Shown: positions 27,207-38,992 of the stretch, in pieces
Layout: every line of letters begins with the position of its first letter
Position numbering within the stretch: position 1 is the first letter of the stretch
Origin: Amylostereum areolatum
Lineage: Eukaryota > Basidiomycota > Agaricomycetes > Russulales > Stereaceae
NCBI GenBank assembly: GCA_012932865.1
Contig: SAXG01000001.1
Span: 423,693 to 487,692, forward strand
Length of the DNA stretch: 64,000 bases
Direction of reading: 5' to 3'
The notes under the pieces: generated by a model
The model's database searches: none
Told to the model about the DNA's origin: nothing
Seen by the model: the letters and a program-made list of their open reading frames with translations, nothing else
Made by a program: the position numbers and the translations under genes

Positions 27207-29601
27207 CTATTTCACAGATTTGCGAGTCTGCCAAAATGCCAGCGCTTTGTCCACCGCGTCCAACACGGGTTTCATAGCCTACCACAGTCAGAAAGAAAAG
27301 ACTTTATTAGTTAACACCTGGGACGAAAGCTGGATAGAAACCTACCTGTTCGACCTTTGTCCTGTCGACGCCTGTCGCGTGTGCTTCATACACGATCGCA
27401 GATACCTTTTCGTGCGTCTTGGCGAGGTACCCTGCCATACGCGCCGCTTTAGCCGCCTTTTGTGCGGGCGTTTGAAGAACGAGCGATGCGGAAGTCGGCG
27501 GGTAAATCGACGACCAAAACTGTCGCAAGAACTCATTTGCTGCGGTCTGGCAGGTGCGCATTTGTCGGAAGATGGGGTCAGGAATATCGTCTGCGAGGAT
27601 ATGTCAACGGTGTCAGGATAATGAACAGAATGAGGATACGACGCACTTTTACGCTTGTTGACATCTAGGCGGGCGGTGACGTTTTGCGTCATCGAGAGCA
27701 GGGCAGCTTCTCCAGCTTTGCGCTCGATTTTGACCTAGAATACGAGCCAATACAATTGAAGGAGATGCAGAGCCGAAGGCTGCCTAATACGAACCTGCCC
27801 AAGCGCTGCTGACCAGTCTTCCAGGTCTTCCTTGGCGGCAAACAACGCCATTCTTAGATCCACAACCTGAACAGGACAGAAAATAGGTAAGAGACCAAAC
27901 GACAGTTGGGGGTACCCACCGGGCGCGGGGCTTGTTCTGCCGAAACTCCGCCCGCTCGGCCCTCAAAGTACCGTTGTGCATCCTGCATATCCAAGAGTAT
28001 GCCTTCAGAAGATTCTGGATCATGCAAATCATCTAGATCTATTTGGGCATAACGCGACTGAGTGGGCAGTGTGAGCAAGGATATAACACGTGAACGAAGG
28101 ATACGATACCTCGCTGTCTATCCGCCTTCGTTTGGCAGACGATCCCTCCGCCGCCCTAGACATTGTCAGCCAACCTGAAAAAGGACCATCGAATGACCCT
28201 ACATAGCAGTTTTGAGTAATCGCTCGGAGTGTTCATTGAACCTTCGTATGAGGGGTAAGGCACCACGCTGTTTTCCTGCTTGCATGGTGACGTCTTTTTC
28301 GTTCCCAGTCTACTTGTGAAGTTGGAATGGGGGTATTGAAAACATATGACAGGGCATGCCTGACCTCTTCGTGATCCTCCTGGGTGGCACCCAGGTCGAT
28401 GAACATCTCTACATCTTCGTCCCTCTGTCGTCGAGGTTCGAGTTCTGTCATAGGTAAAGACGTGGTTCAATACAGAAACAAGGGATCTGATACCTACCAT
28501 CGTCAGGCCTTTCCAGATACTTGTCAAAGATGGGGTCGGCTTTGACAACATGCTGTGCAGCAGTTGAACGGATAGACGCGCGGTGGGAGTTGAACAATTT
28601 GGACCCGAAATACCGCTTCCAAAACTCCCCTTCCGAGAGCTTGACGCATGGTTCGTAAGGTCGTGGCAGAGGTAAAAAGGGCTGGCGCACACCTTATTGG
28701 GAACATTCTCGTTATAAGCCGTCGCGACGACAGGGTACTCTTCAAATATATCGTGCACCAACTGAGGCGTTACAACGATCTTGATTTCTCCTCCATCCAC
28801 GGTTTGCGGTCTTGGGTCGACGAGCTGACCAGGGCGTCCTTTCGTTTGCGAATCAGCCGCGGCTTGAGCAAGAAGGAGATGCTTCATAAGACCGCCGCAT
28901 GTCAGAAGGTTCTTGTGATGATAAACGTGGAGAGAAACACACCTCTCGGCCCTCCCAGAACTCTGACTCCGATATCTGAGCGCTCATAACGAGTTCCCTA
29001 TGCAATGCAGCAAGTTCGGGATTCTTGAGGAGCACCTTTTTGCGCAGGCGGAAGTCATTGACAGGATCGTTGGACGGTGTCCCAGGGGTGCGCGCGTCAC
29101 TTGAGACGGATGCGGCGCGAGAAGTTGACGCGTAAGGCGTGTGTGCAAATTGGTTGCGTGGCGTTCCCGGGCCATGGGGAGAAGGAACAGCAGGGACTGA
29201 AGGGTGGGCGAGGGTGGTGGGGGGCGTCGCACGGTTCTGAGTAATGATGTTCGAAAGTTCGGTTTTGAACGTTTCGCGCTCGGTGAGGGCGGTCGCTTGG
29301 GACGAAATGAAAGTGAAGGTGTGGCCCGCTTCGTCGTTGACAAGGCCAATCTTGAGCCTTACCTGCGCAGCGCCCTCCTTGCTCGAGAAGAGCGCTGTTC
29401 GGAACAAGTCAGGACGCGTATGTGACGGGGCGCGGGGGAAGGACTCGGTGAGCTGCGCTTACAAGAGACATCGGCGCGGGGTACGCGCACAGAAGGGACC
29501 TTTTTCCCCTCAAGAGTCCATTGGAGATAGGCGTCTGTGAGCTCGAGGAGGCCGGCCTGTTTTTTGAACGCGGCGCGGGCTGAGCACAACGTCGACGGCA
29601 T
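27207..29601 (-). CDS. TFB1: TFIIH core subunit p62/TFB1
   Basis: Twelve exons in reading order: 29463-29601, 28943-29394, 28693-28881, 28498-28639, 28365-28444, 28203-28309, 28110-28155, 27920-28057, 27795-27866, 27647-27734, 27346-27590, 27207-27278; 589 residues. TFB1 is a structural subunit of TFIIH, which opens promoters for RNA polymerase II and acts in nucleotide excision repair. An N-terminal PH-like domain (KKQAGLLELTDAYLQWTL, SSKEGAAQVRLKIGLV) precedes a Pro/Ser linker, then two BSD domains marked by ISESEFWEGR and LSEGEFWKRYFGSK. FIDLGATQEDHEE and a basic stretch AKRRRIDSE follow. The C-terminal helices resemble p62 (AKAARMAGYLAKTHEKV). All introns are 47-68 nt GT-AG. The ATG lies 127 bp from the divergent phosphatase start, so both share one small promoter region. 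Confidence 0.95.
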
Positions 29602-29728
29602 CCAAGAAAGCCTTTCCGCGTCCGACGCGCCTGCTATTTACTTATCTAAGCCGCCCCGGCGCTTCCGCATCTTTCTCTTCCTCTTCCTGTCTTCCCCCAC
29701 CACCACCACCACCACCATCACAGAAACC

Positions 29729-30834
29729 ATGAGCAAATCTGTGGAGAAGCAGTTGATCGTCTTTGACTTTGACTGGTACGCCTCAGTCTCTCTTCAAGCT
29801 TCTTCCGATCCAAAACAGCCGATTAATCTAGGTCTCTTGCTGATCAGGACACGGACAGATGGATTTTCGAAGTCCTCGCCCCCGACATTCGTCGCAAGAT
29901 GAAAAGTCTCAAGGAAGAGATTCAATGGACAGACCTCGTGTATGATTTATTTCTCTGCCACACTAAATTTGCCTGTTAACACCGATTTTCCAGTGCCCAA
30001 TCTCTGCGCGAGATCCACACCCGGGGAGCAACTAGGGAAGATATCGAAAAAACCCTGAGGATCATGCCGTTTGTGAGGCGCCGCTCTGGTGCAACTTAAC
30101 CCTGCAACATTGTTTTTTATCTTGTTTCTGTTTCTTAGCATCCTGCCATGGTTCGAGGTGTTAAAGCGGTCAAAGCTGCCTCTAAACCGGAGACGACCTT
30201 CTTTTGCCTGTCCAATGCGAACTGGGTCTTCATCACGACCATCCTTGAGGTATATTCCATATAGACGCTAACTCTTCCTTTCCTCGTTAATCACCTACGC
30301 ACTCAGTCAAAGGGTCTCGAGAACCTGTTTACCGAGATCGTCACCAACCCCGCGGAATGGGATCCGTCAGGCTTACTGAAGGTCCGCCGTCGCGTCGACC
30401 CGTCGGGCCCTCAACATGCGTGCAAAGTTGGCTGCAGTCCGAATATGTGTAAAGGTTTGAATGCCCGTCTTCCCGCCTTCCCGCCTTCCGTTCACTGGGG
30501 CACCATCTGCAGGTGATGAGCTCGATGCCTTCCTCGCCCGGCACCAGGTGGACTACGACCGTATCATATACGTCGGTGATGGCTCTAATGACTTTTGCCC
30601 CATCCTCCGCTTGCGCAAGTACGTCCCTTTTCGCTCCCTCTCCGAGTTGAACCACCCGTCCTTACTGCATCGTTCAGACAAGACATGATCCTCTGTCGTT
30701 CATACCGCGGCCTTGAAAAGCGGATTGCGAAGGAGGGAGAGAAGGAGGGCCTCAAATGCCAGGTCAAATATTGGGCGGGCGCGTGGGAGGTTGAGGAGAT
30801 TTTCAAAAACCTCCCAAGTTCTATCGAGGGGTAG
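29729..30834 (+). CDS. PHOSPHO1/PHOSPHO2-type HAD phosphatase
   Basis: Exons 29729-29775, 29832-29939, 29994-30072, 30139-30249, 30307-30454, 30513-30618, 30678-30834; 251 residues, the usual size. Members hydrolyse small phosphomonoesters (phosphocholine/phosphoethanolamine or pyridoxal phosphate) with an Asp nucleophile and Mg2+. HAD motif I is FDFDWSLADQDTD, motif II is LSNAN, and motif III with the acidic pair is IIYVGDGSNDFCP. A family Cys cluster HACKVGCSPNMC is present. The first splice falls inside motif I (Trp codon). The substrate cannot be told from sequence. It is transcribed away from TFB1, and a CAC-repeat lies in the 5' leader just before the ATG. Confidence 0.93.
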
Positions 30835-31707
30835 AGGGGGTAGGGGGTAACAGAGTCTTATCAAAATCTGAATACCACAAAATGAAGTTTGCTCTCGTAC
30901 ACGCCCAGTGCATAACCCGCAAGCGTCTCAAGTGCCTTGGGCAACCTCGTTGATATATTCACGACAAGGCCACGAGATCTTATTTAACCGACGAGATACT
31001 CAATGTGAGAGACATTCTAAGCCACCCAAAGTGACGGATTATCGACGGGGGTAGGACCGAATGATCGCGACATAGAAATACTCCGAGTGAACGTTCCCAT
31101 ACCGAAGTCGGCGTCAATGGGTGCAAGACACGATTAGTGGAGGACAATGAAAAAATCATTGACCCTCCGTTGTCGATAGAAAACGGCCGACGTTGGTTTT
31201 CAAGAAAAAAACAAGGATCTGTGGATCAGTGGACAGTGTATACAAAGCGGTAGAGCACGTAAAGAAACAAGCGATGGTAGACATATGATGGCAGAAGAGC
31301 GTGTTGAAAACAACAGTAACGGGCATCCACACAATGAGGGAAAAGAGACGGTGCGTAACAAGTAGCAGAGGGAGGCGAGACAGTCCGACGAACATACAGC
31401 AGATACACGGGAGGAACGTCGAGATACACTGGTGTGTCAATGATACATGATGATGATAAGTGAATGATGAGAGGATATAGATGTGAAAGGGGGAAGACGG
31501 AACGATGTATCCAGATGGTCGTGGTGGATGGGCAAGAGCGTTGACATAGAAAATACGTGCAAAAGAAAACAGACAGCAGGGCGAGAGTGGTGAAAGACGC
31601 AGGAGGCAACGGTTGAGAAGATATGGAAGAGAGAAAGGAAAACAGATAGGGGAAATAGTGAAAACGCCCTCGATATCCCGAAGACGAAAGGCGATGGGTG
31701 CGTCGAA
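30835..31707. other. Convergent intergenic region
   Basis: About 870 bp between the phosphatase and HMG-box 3' ends. Moderately AT-rich, with no supportable open frame. It should hold both terminators. Confidence 0.55.
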
Positions 31708-32991
31708 TTACAACAGGAGTTGGGGATCAATGAAATCATATGAGAATGCGACAGGCTGGAAGGCTACCATTAGCACCCAGAACGTGATGAGATGGAGAAG
31801 GCAAACGACATACCTCGTTAATGCTCTCAGCCCAGGCAACAACAGCCGCCGGGTTCAGAGGTGGAAAGGAAGGCCCTGGCGATTCCGAGGATTGCGGAGA
31901 CCGCACCTGCAGCAAGGAATGTTAGGGATGCTTATGAACGACGCATGAAGCGAAAACCCATGCTCACCGACGTCGAGCTCGAACTCGCGGTGCCAGCCTT
32001 CTTCGCGCGCGGCTTCGCCTTTTTCTTCTGGGTCCTAGACTTAGCACTCCCGGCTTGCGGACGGGAGTAAGGTCCCGGCGACACGGATGATTTTCCGGAC
32101 TGTAACCAAGTTAGGAACGTTTACAAACGACGCACGAAACGGAACTTGAAGATGCTCACCGATCTCGAACGCGGAACCTTGCCCCCAGCGCCATTTGCGG
32201 CTGACTTCGACTTTTTCTCTTTTTGCATCTTGTCAGGATGGCCTTTCGGCAAGTGGTAAGCGGGAAATAGAAGCTCATGAGCCCTTGTGAGCAGGCGAAA
32301 CATGTGGTCGAAGGGGTCCTGTCGTCCCAACTCCTCCAACTCGCGCCACCGCCTTGCTTGCTCTTTACCTATTCGTCCTCCTGACCACTTCACGTTGTTT
32401 TGCTCCCGTTCTAGCTTACAGTGCTTATTGAAGCACGCAAAAGCGGTGGGGGGACGTTTATCCCCGGTCGCCGAACCCAGCCACGACAGTCCACAAGGTC
32501 CAAGCTCGCTCACAACCTGGTCCAAGGTCATCGAGTCGACGTCCCATCTGGAAGACGGTGGATGGTGGCATTTCCACTCAATCGCGTGGACAGGCGATTC
32601 CGAGAGGGCATACTCGGCAGACGGGGGAGGGGGCGGGGGAGGGGGAGGGGGAGGGAGAGGAAGAGGGGGAGGGAGAGGAAGAGGGAAAAGGGCCTCGTCG
32701 AAGAGGGAAGGGCCGTTGGGGTTTGCGGCTAAAGTAGGCCGGGAATCCGGAAAATGAGGACGTCGCCAACGGCTCGTCGAAGGTGTCGACGGGGAGAGCG
32801 GGGGTGGAGGATGGATATAGATGGTGCCAAGCTAGCGGCACGGCGTGCTGTGGCATGACGACGGAATGAGGAGGGGGTTGATCTGCCTCCGTCGGAGGCA
32901 CTGGAGACATGGCCACGTTTAGCTGGTAAAAGTCAAAGAAGTTGCCTGTGTATGGCGCCGCGGGGTGGCATGTCGAACCGGGGTCGGCCAT
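31708..32991 (-). CDS. HMG-box DNA-binding protein (proposed)
   Basis: Proposed exons in reading order: 32902-32991, 32614-32831, 32160-32547, 31968-32099, 31814-31906, 31708-31755; 322 residues. An HMG-box-like domain lies near 132-205: it starts KRPPTAFACFNKH, has the RIGKEQARRWREL helix and ends DPFDHMFRLLTRAHELLFPAY, matching the sequence-specific HMG layout but with an unusual loop after helix 1. Upstream is a Pro-rich segment; downstream a Lys/Arg patch (RTQKKKAKPRAKKAG) that could be a nuclear localisation signal; the tail ends with aromatic/acidic residues (PVAFSYDFIDPQLLL). The last four exons are well supported by frame and splice signals. The first two are less sure: the intron at 32832-32901 was inferred from a frame change. 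A role in sexual development would be typical of this class but is not shown. Confidence 0.72.
31921..31989 (-). repeat. Copy A of duplicated exon-end/intron segment
   Basis: This segment covers the 3' end of one HMG-gene exon, its GTGAGCAT donor and the intron to the CTAAC branch-like sequence. It is very similar to copy B about 190 bp away, including TGCGTCGTT and the CTAAC block. Confidence 0.75.
32110..32174 (-). repeat. Copy B of duplicated exon-end/intron segment
   Basis: Upstream partner of copy A. It has the same order: exon end TTCGAG, donor GTGAGCAT, a shared internal block and CCTAAC. Both copies are spliced at equivalent positions in the proposed model. Confidence 0.75.
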
Positions 32992-35431
32992 GGTTAAATG
33001 TGTGTCGGAAGTGGAGGTCGGTAGCATGTGAGGAGGGAGGGGAGGAGGGAGGAGAGGCTGGTGAGGTGGGTGGCTTCTGGAGTGAGAGACGGAGAGATAC
33101 GTTGAACCGGAAGAGGGCGACTTTTTAAACGACCACAACTAAATCATGTGACCGTCTTCGTGGTCCTCGCTTTCCGCTCCCGTCTTCGTTTCCTTATGAA
33201 TCCATGGCGGTCGATAAGAGCTGCAGACGCGACGAGATGTTCTGCGAGCGCTGACGGCAACATGAGCATCGCGGCGGCGCACACGAAATAATAACCGCGA
33301 CAGCAAAAGCCGCAAACCGCAAAGCCACCCACCCTTGTGCGCGCCGCACGAAATTTGGGGATACGCGTCCGGAGCGGAAGGTCCGACAAAAATTGGCCCG
33401 TTCTTTTGACTAGGGATGGAGGGTCGGCCACCGGCTGGGAACAGGTCGCGAAGCCACCCAAACGACCGAGCCAGCCTTCGAACCTCTCCCCAAATGCTAT
33501 ATCTGGGACGGACTCCCTTTTCCACATTTCGATTTCGAATTTCGATCAAGAGGGGCCCGTGGTCCACATATTGGCGGGCAGGTCCGTCCATCGCATTTTC
33601 TCGACGATGATAAAACCTATGATTTGTCCAGGAGAAGGAGCCCCACCCCCCGCACTTCCTGGGACGATGTCTGCGAGAGCGGCATTTTATGTCAGCCCCC
33701 TTCGTCTGTTTTTACTCCATTCGCGGAGCAGCCGAGATCGCTCACGGCTGCTCCCCCACCAGCGCGCCCGTATTTCACCCCTGTCTTGGGGGTATCCTGC
33801 AACCCAGTCCACGGGATCCGTTCCCTATGTCAGCAGCCTGAGCCGTTCGTCGAGTCGCTTTGCCCACCTTTTTTTCCTTTATAACATCTATTTCTAGTGT
33901 CTGCTCGACTGAGGATTTTCCCTGCAGCTTCGTTGGGCTGTCTCAGGGTGGTGGCAGATTCGCCCCACAGCGCTGCATGCGCATCTCACACCTTCCGCCC
34001 GCCCGGTTTCGTTTCGTGCGGAGCGCGGGGTCCAGCATGGGGGCTTGGTTTGTTGTTTGGAGGGCCTTGGGCAGTGGGCGAGGCCGGCGATAGCCATACT
34101 TTGTTCTTGCGCCTTTTCACCGTGGACCAAAGGTCATCCAGGGAGGCTCCAAGCCCGACGGCGAGCAGGCAGATGCAAGTCTTCTCTCCCCCCCACATGA
34201 ACCGAAACCCGAGGGCACTCACCCTTCCTTCTTCTCCCCGTCGTCGTGCAGCTTTCCCTGGTCAAGTTTCCCGGTGCAACAATGCATGCGTCCGTGTGGG
34301 GTAAGGGAGTCTCTCCCTTCTTCGCTATATTTATATTTCTTTTCTTTTCAGCACCCCGGACAGTGGAACATATACTCGACAGGGGGCTCGAGCGGGATGA
34401 CCACTGGGACAGCGGCGGGTTTGAATTTCATTAGCCACGTGGTAACATCGTTGTTCGGTTCACCGACCTTCACTAGTCACTGACGCCCCATCCCGCAGAC
34501 CTTCCTCCGTCCTGCCCTATAGTGCCCTGAAGAAACCCCATAGGACGAAGGTGCTGATTTCCAAATGACATGGGGCGAGGGGTTTTTTTTTTTGTTGAAG
34601 GCCCTCGAGATGTTATGTAGGCGCGGGCATCGGTTTATTCATGTGTATCATATACACATTCAGATCTGAGGAGCACGGTCAACATACGGCCATTTTCGAG
34701 AAAAGAAAGCACACAATACGCACAAGTCTACCCTAGCAATCTGCGCCAGGACGCGTACCATCAAGATGCCTCCGACATTCCTCCTCTCACACAACGCCAC
34801 CCAAAGAGAAAAAAGAGCGGGCACGAAGTGCCGACGCCAGCTCCGAGTTCCGTCTTACCTTCTCGCCACTTTCGGAACTTCCGTGACGATACACGGGGGT
34901 TTTCTTCTGAGAGCGCGTTTTAAGATGGTAGAAGTTGGACGCCGTTCAATGGTGCCGCGTGCGTGGGGGGAGGACGAAAAGGGGCGGGATGTTCATTGTC
35001 GTACCGACCCGTATGCGCGCCCTCCTTCCTTATCTAGCTATAAACGTGACTCCCGCCGGCTTCTCGTGCTTCTCAACCTCATAGTATTGGATATTCCACC
35101 CCGCCCCCAGCGGACCCCGCCGCCCCAACATGTGAGTTTAAGTTACATCGGATGAGTGTAGCAACGCTAAATTGCGAAATAGATGAATAAGGTACGATAC
35201 GCAGAACAATCCGTGCGACCACACATTGGGGAAGAGGGGTGGGGAGTAGGAGACAGAGAGGGGCAGGGAGATATGGGGACGAGAGCATAAACATAGGTGA
35301 TAGTGTGCAGCCAAAGCGAAGCACAGGGTTTGGAACCACGATCCCCAGACGTTCTACGCGATACACACAGGACACAAGAGCATACATACATACTTTACGC
35401 GGGGAGAAGCAAGAAAGACGGCCGCGCCGCC
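32992..35431. other. Intergenic region, no supported gene
   Basis: About 2.4 kb between the HMG-box start and the BRE1 stop. It must carry the HMG promoter (TTTAAAAAG near 33119-33127 on the minus strand) and the BRE1 terminator. The longest open frames, near 33.3-34.3 kb, have no recognisable domain. A TTTATAAC element at 33879 and a T12 run near 34592 are the only marks. An unspliced unknown gene cannot be excluded. Confidence 0.5.
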
Positions 35432-38400
35432 TCATTGCAGGTACATCTGCTGCACATCGCCCTGGCTGAACGCGAGGTTGCACGCGGGGCACTTGCGCTG
35501 CCGCGTCGATATCCGCGCGTCGATGCATTGCTTGCAGAAGGCTGCGCCGCGCGCGCGTCAGCGACGAGACGGAAAACGAGAAGGGAAAAGGGAGAAGGAG
35601 AAGGGAGAAACGGACGACGCACTGTGCATGCACTTGGTCAGGTAGGTGTTGCGCATGTTGATCCCGCACGTCGAGCACTTCAACAAGCTCTGGATCGTAA
35701 AAACATAAGCGTCAGGATCCGTGGGCGGGCGGGCGCACAGACCCTCGACAGACGCAAGACGCACCATGCAGCTTTTCACCTCCAGCTGGAGCTCGGCCAC
35801 CTCCTGCGACGTCGTCGTGGGCCGGGCCTTGGCCGCCGCCTTCAGCCGCTCGTTCTCCTTCCTGAACACCTCCATCTCCACCATCGTCTTGTGCCGCTCC
35901 TTCTCCGCCCGCTGCGTTTCCTGCACCTTCACGGCCAACTCCGCGTGGGCCTGCACCGAGCGAGGACGGGTGTCAGCGGGGAGGGGAAACACGGCGTACG
36001 CGAGAAGAGAGAGAGAGGGCACGAACGCGTCGGGTCTTCGCTTGCCAGTCCTGCGCGAACTTGTAGTTTTCGTTCGACTTCGCGGTCCACGTGCGGGCCT
36101 CTTCTTCGGCGTTGCCGAGTGAGAGCTCGAGTTTGACGACCTGTGTCCTCAAGTTCCGCTGGCAGGGCCCCCTCCTCAGTCTCCGCCGCGCACGGTCGGA
36201 AAAGAAGAAAAAGCAGAGGGACGCACCAACGCCGCATCCAGCCCTTCCTTGTCCTGCATCAGCGTGCTGATCATGCCCATTTGCTTGTCGTACACCCGCT
36301 TCAGCGCCTTGATGTCCGTCAGTCCCGGCGTCCCGCGCCGTCGTAACCGTGGCGAGCTTGGTCTCGGTTTTCGCTTTCTGCACATTCATAAGAACCGGTG
36401 GCCGGGCGCGGAAGCGGAAGCGGAACGCGTGGACGTACCTCGGCGACGACCCGCCGTATCTTCTCCTCGATCCCGACGAGGTCGAACACCTTGCTCTTCA
36501 CCTGCTTCTCCAGCTTCTCCCACGCCGCCGACAGCTTGTCCAGCTCGTTGTACAGCGGCGCCTCGGCGTGCTCCCGCTCGGACTCCTGCAGCTTCAGCGA
36601 CCGCAGCTCCTCGTCCTTGCGCGCGAGCTCCTTGGACAGCTGGTCCATGTCCGGGGGTAAAGACGACGACTCGCCGTAGGTGGACCGGTACCGATTCAGC
36701 TGCTTCGTCGCGTCGTTGAGCTGCCTGCGCAGGTCGACCTCGGCCCGGATATGGGGCGCGATCTCGGGGTGCTTCTCCTCGTACGACCCCAGGATGGTCT
36801 CAAGAACGCTACAAGCCAGCATGGGGGTGAGAAAGCGCATCGGAAAGGGCAGCGCGACGGGATCCGTACGTGATGCGGTCCTGCAACCGGTGGACGTCCT
36901 GCTCCCGAACTTCGGAGATGAGCTGAAGCAGCTCCTGATCGCCGGCCTTGGCGACCAGGAGCCTCGTCAGCCTCGCCTTCTCGGACACGAGGGCGTCCAG
37001 ACGTTCCTGAACCGACAAGAAACACGTTCAGCGACGCTCGCCCCGGGAACGAGGCAACAACGAGGAGGCGCGTACGGAGAAAGAAGCGTTCAACTTCTGC
37101 AGCTCCTCCATCCCCTGCTCTTTGAGCTCCAACTGCGCGCGGACCACGCGGCACTCCTGGACGCATTGGTCTCGCACCAGCCGCATGCGCACGATCTCCG
37201 GATCCCGCTTCTCGACGCTGCTCTGCCACTCTGCGATTTGCGGCTTCTGGGCCTCCTACACGCGCGCGTCAGATCCCGCACAGCACAGAACCGTGACCGC
37301 GCCGCTCCCGCTCACCTCCCACTCCTGCCGATCGTCGGCCGCTTTCTGCTGCAGGTCATGGTACGCCGCGCGGAGCTTGGCCAGCTCGATCGCCTGGTTT
37401 TCGCTGACGAGCTGGAAATGGGTCGCCTTGTTGACCAGGGCGCCGTACGATGGTATTTTCAGGAGATCCTCCTGCTGTATGAGGTCTGGCTGCGACGGGG
37501 ATGGGATGGGATGGGATGGGACGTAAATCAGCGCGGGCCAGCGAGCCGGGCCGTCCGAGGGCACTCACGATTCTCGGAAGCTCGGCGGTTTGGAGCCGCT
37601 GCTTCAGCGCGGCGCACTCCGCTTCGTGCTCTCTCCTCAACCTTTCCGTGGCGGCGAGCCTGTCTTGCAAGCGCAGGAGCTCCTCCGAGCGACCGGACGC
37701 GCCCGCGGGAGGCGGCGACTGCGCGTCGATTGAGGGAAGCGGACGATCGGGGGGGGGGGGGGGGGGGGGGAAAGATAAGCATCACGCGACCTCCCTGCGG
37801 ATGGAGGAGGCCACTCACCGAGGGGGAGGAGATGCCCCCGGGCTGGTCCTCCATTTTCATCTCCACGTCTTCCGAGTCGCGTCGCGCGCCCGGATGCGCG
37901 TCCGGCGCGGGCGTCGCCGACCGTTTGCGGCCCATCGCGGCTTGCACCGTGCGGCTTTGGAGGCGGTCGAGTCGGCCTTCGGACGCGGCGAGATCGTCGT
38001 GGTACTTGTCCCGCTCCTCCTTGCAGTCTTCCAGCTCCTTCTGCAGCGCGGTCAACCGCGCGCGGAGGGTCGTGCACTGGCGAGCGAAGGTTGGAGCGAA
38101 AAGGAGGGACGGAGACAAGACAAAACGCGCGCACCTGGGCGAACACCTGCTGGTACTTCACCACGGTTTCGGCGCGCGTGGGCACCTCGGCGTGGATTTG
38201 GATGAGCGCGGTGACGAGCTCGCAGGTGGCCTTCGCCTTCTCCTGGAAGATCTCCTCCAAATCCCGGCCGGACTCGGTCGACAGGCCCTTCGGAATCCTC
38301 AGCAGCTCTGCGAGCATCGGGGACGATCGTCGGCGCGGAAGGTGGAAGGTGGAACAGGCAATGGATCATAACGCGCAGTCAGAAAAAAAAAAACACTCCC

Positions 38401-38992
38401 GACGTCAGAGCGCGCGAAGGGGGGGGAGGGGGGGTCCGCACCTGTCGTGCTGGCCGCGAGCACGGCCTGATCGTCCGCTTTGGTGAGATCGCGTATGGAC
38501 TCGACGATCTGGCGTGGGAAGTCAGGAAAACGCGGCGAAGTGGGGCGGGACGGGGAGAGGGCGTACCTGCGTCCAGCACGCGCCCATGACGGCGAGGCTG
38601 GCTTCGTACGTGCCCTTGAGACGTTCGAGCTCGGCGATGCGCGCCTGGCCGCGGTCGTTCTCGCGCGAATAATGCTTCATGCGGCGGAAGATGGCCTCTT
38701 TGCGGAATTGCTGGGGGCGAGCGCGGCAGGGCGGGCATCAGCGAACGCGCGCGCGCGAGAGAGCGACGGGGGGAGACGGTCGGGGGTGGGTGGGGGAGGG
38801 AGGGAGCGCGTCGTGGCGTACCTCGAGACTGTCCTGGTCCTTGGGCTCGTCGTTCGAGGCGGCGGGCGGGGGCGGGGAGACGCCGCCGTTGACGTGCACG
38901 GGGGCGCCATTGGCGCCTTCCGAGGCGAGTTTCTTGACGGGGACGTGGGTGGCAGCGTCGGCGAGGGGACGTTTGAGCGTCTCCGGCGTCAT
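35432..38992 (-). CDS. BRE1: Histone H2B ubiquitin E3 ligase BRE1 (one apparent frameshift)
   Basis: Fifteen exons in reading order: 38822-38992, 38567-38710, 38442-38508, 38135-38307, 37819-38076, 37569-37718, 37316-37489, 37076-37255, 36870-37006, 36439-36808, 36227-36377, 36027-36158, 35765-35950, 35623-35689, 35432-35541; about 822 residues. With Rad6 it monoubiquitinates H2B, which supports H3K4/K79 methylation and elongation. Most of the protein is predicted coiled coil, as in the family. The C-terminal RING is LKCSTCGINM...TFCKQCIDARISTRQRKCPACNLAFSQGDVQQMYLQ, split over two exons; this ending is diagnostic. Exon 11 is the odd one: KAKTETKLATV...ARDAG and LTDIKALKRVYDKQMGM are in different frames, joined at a CCC (plus-strand) run at 36324-36326. 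Either one extra base or a 40-nt mini-intron would explain this. Confidence 0.93.
37749..37770. repeat. Poly-G tract (G22) in a BRE1 intron
   Basis: Twenty-two consecutive G on the plus strand (C on the transcript strand) inside the intron between the exons at 37819 and 37718. As C in the pre-mRNA it acts as a long pyrimidine tract. Its length may be unreliable. Confidence 0.85.

Noticed and set aside
32614..32831. Pro/Ser-rich frame continuing directly from the HMG first ATG
   Set aside because: It ends in a stop without reaching the HMG box; an intron with a CTAG acceptor at 32832-32835 gives a continuous protein.
33897..34304. Plus-strand open frame after a TATA-like element
   Set aside because: No ATG at its start, no domain, no supporting splice partner.
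36680..38371. 563-codon plus-strand open frame
   Set aside because: Antisense to BRE1 coiled-coil exons; the minus-strand exons have conserved order and a RING.
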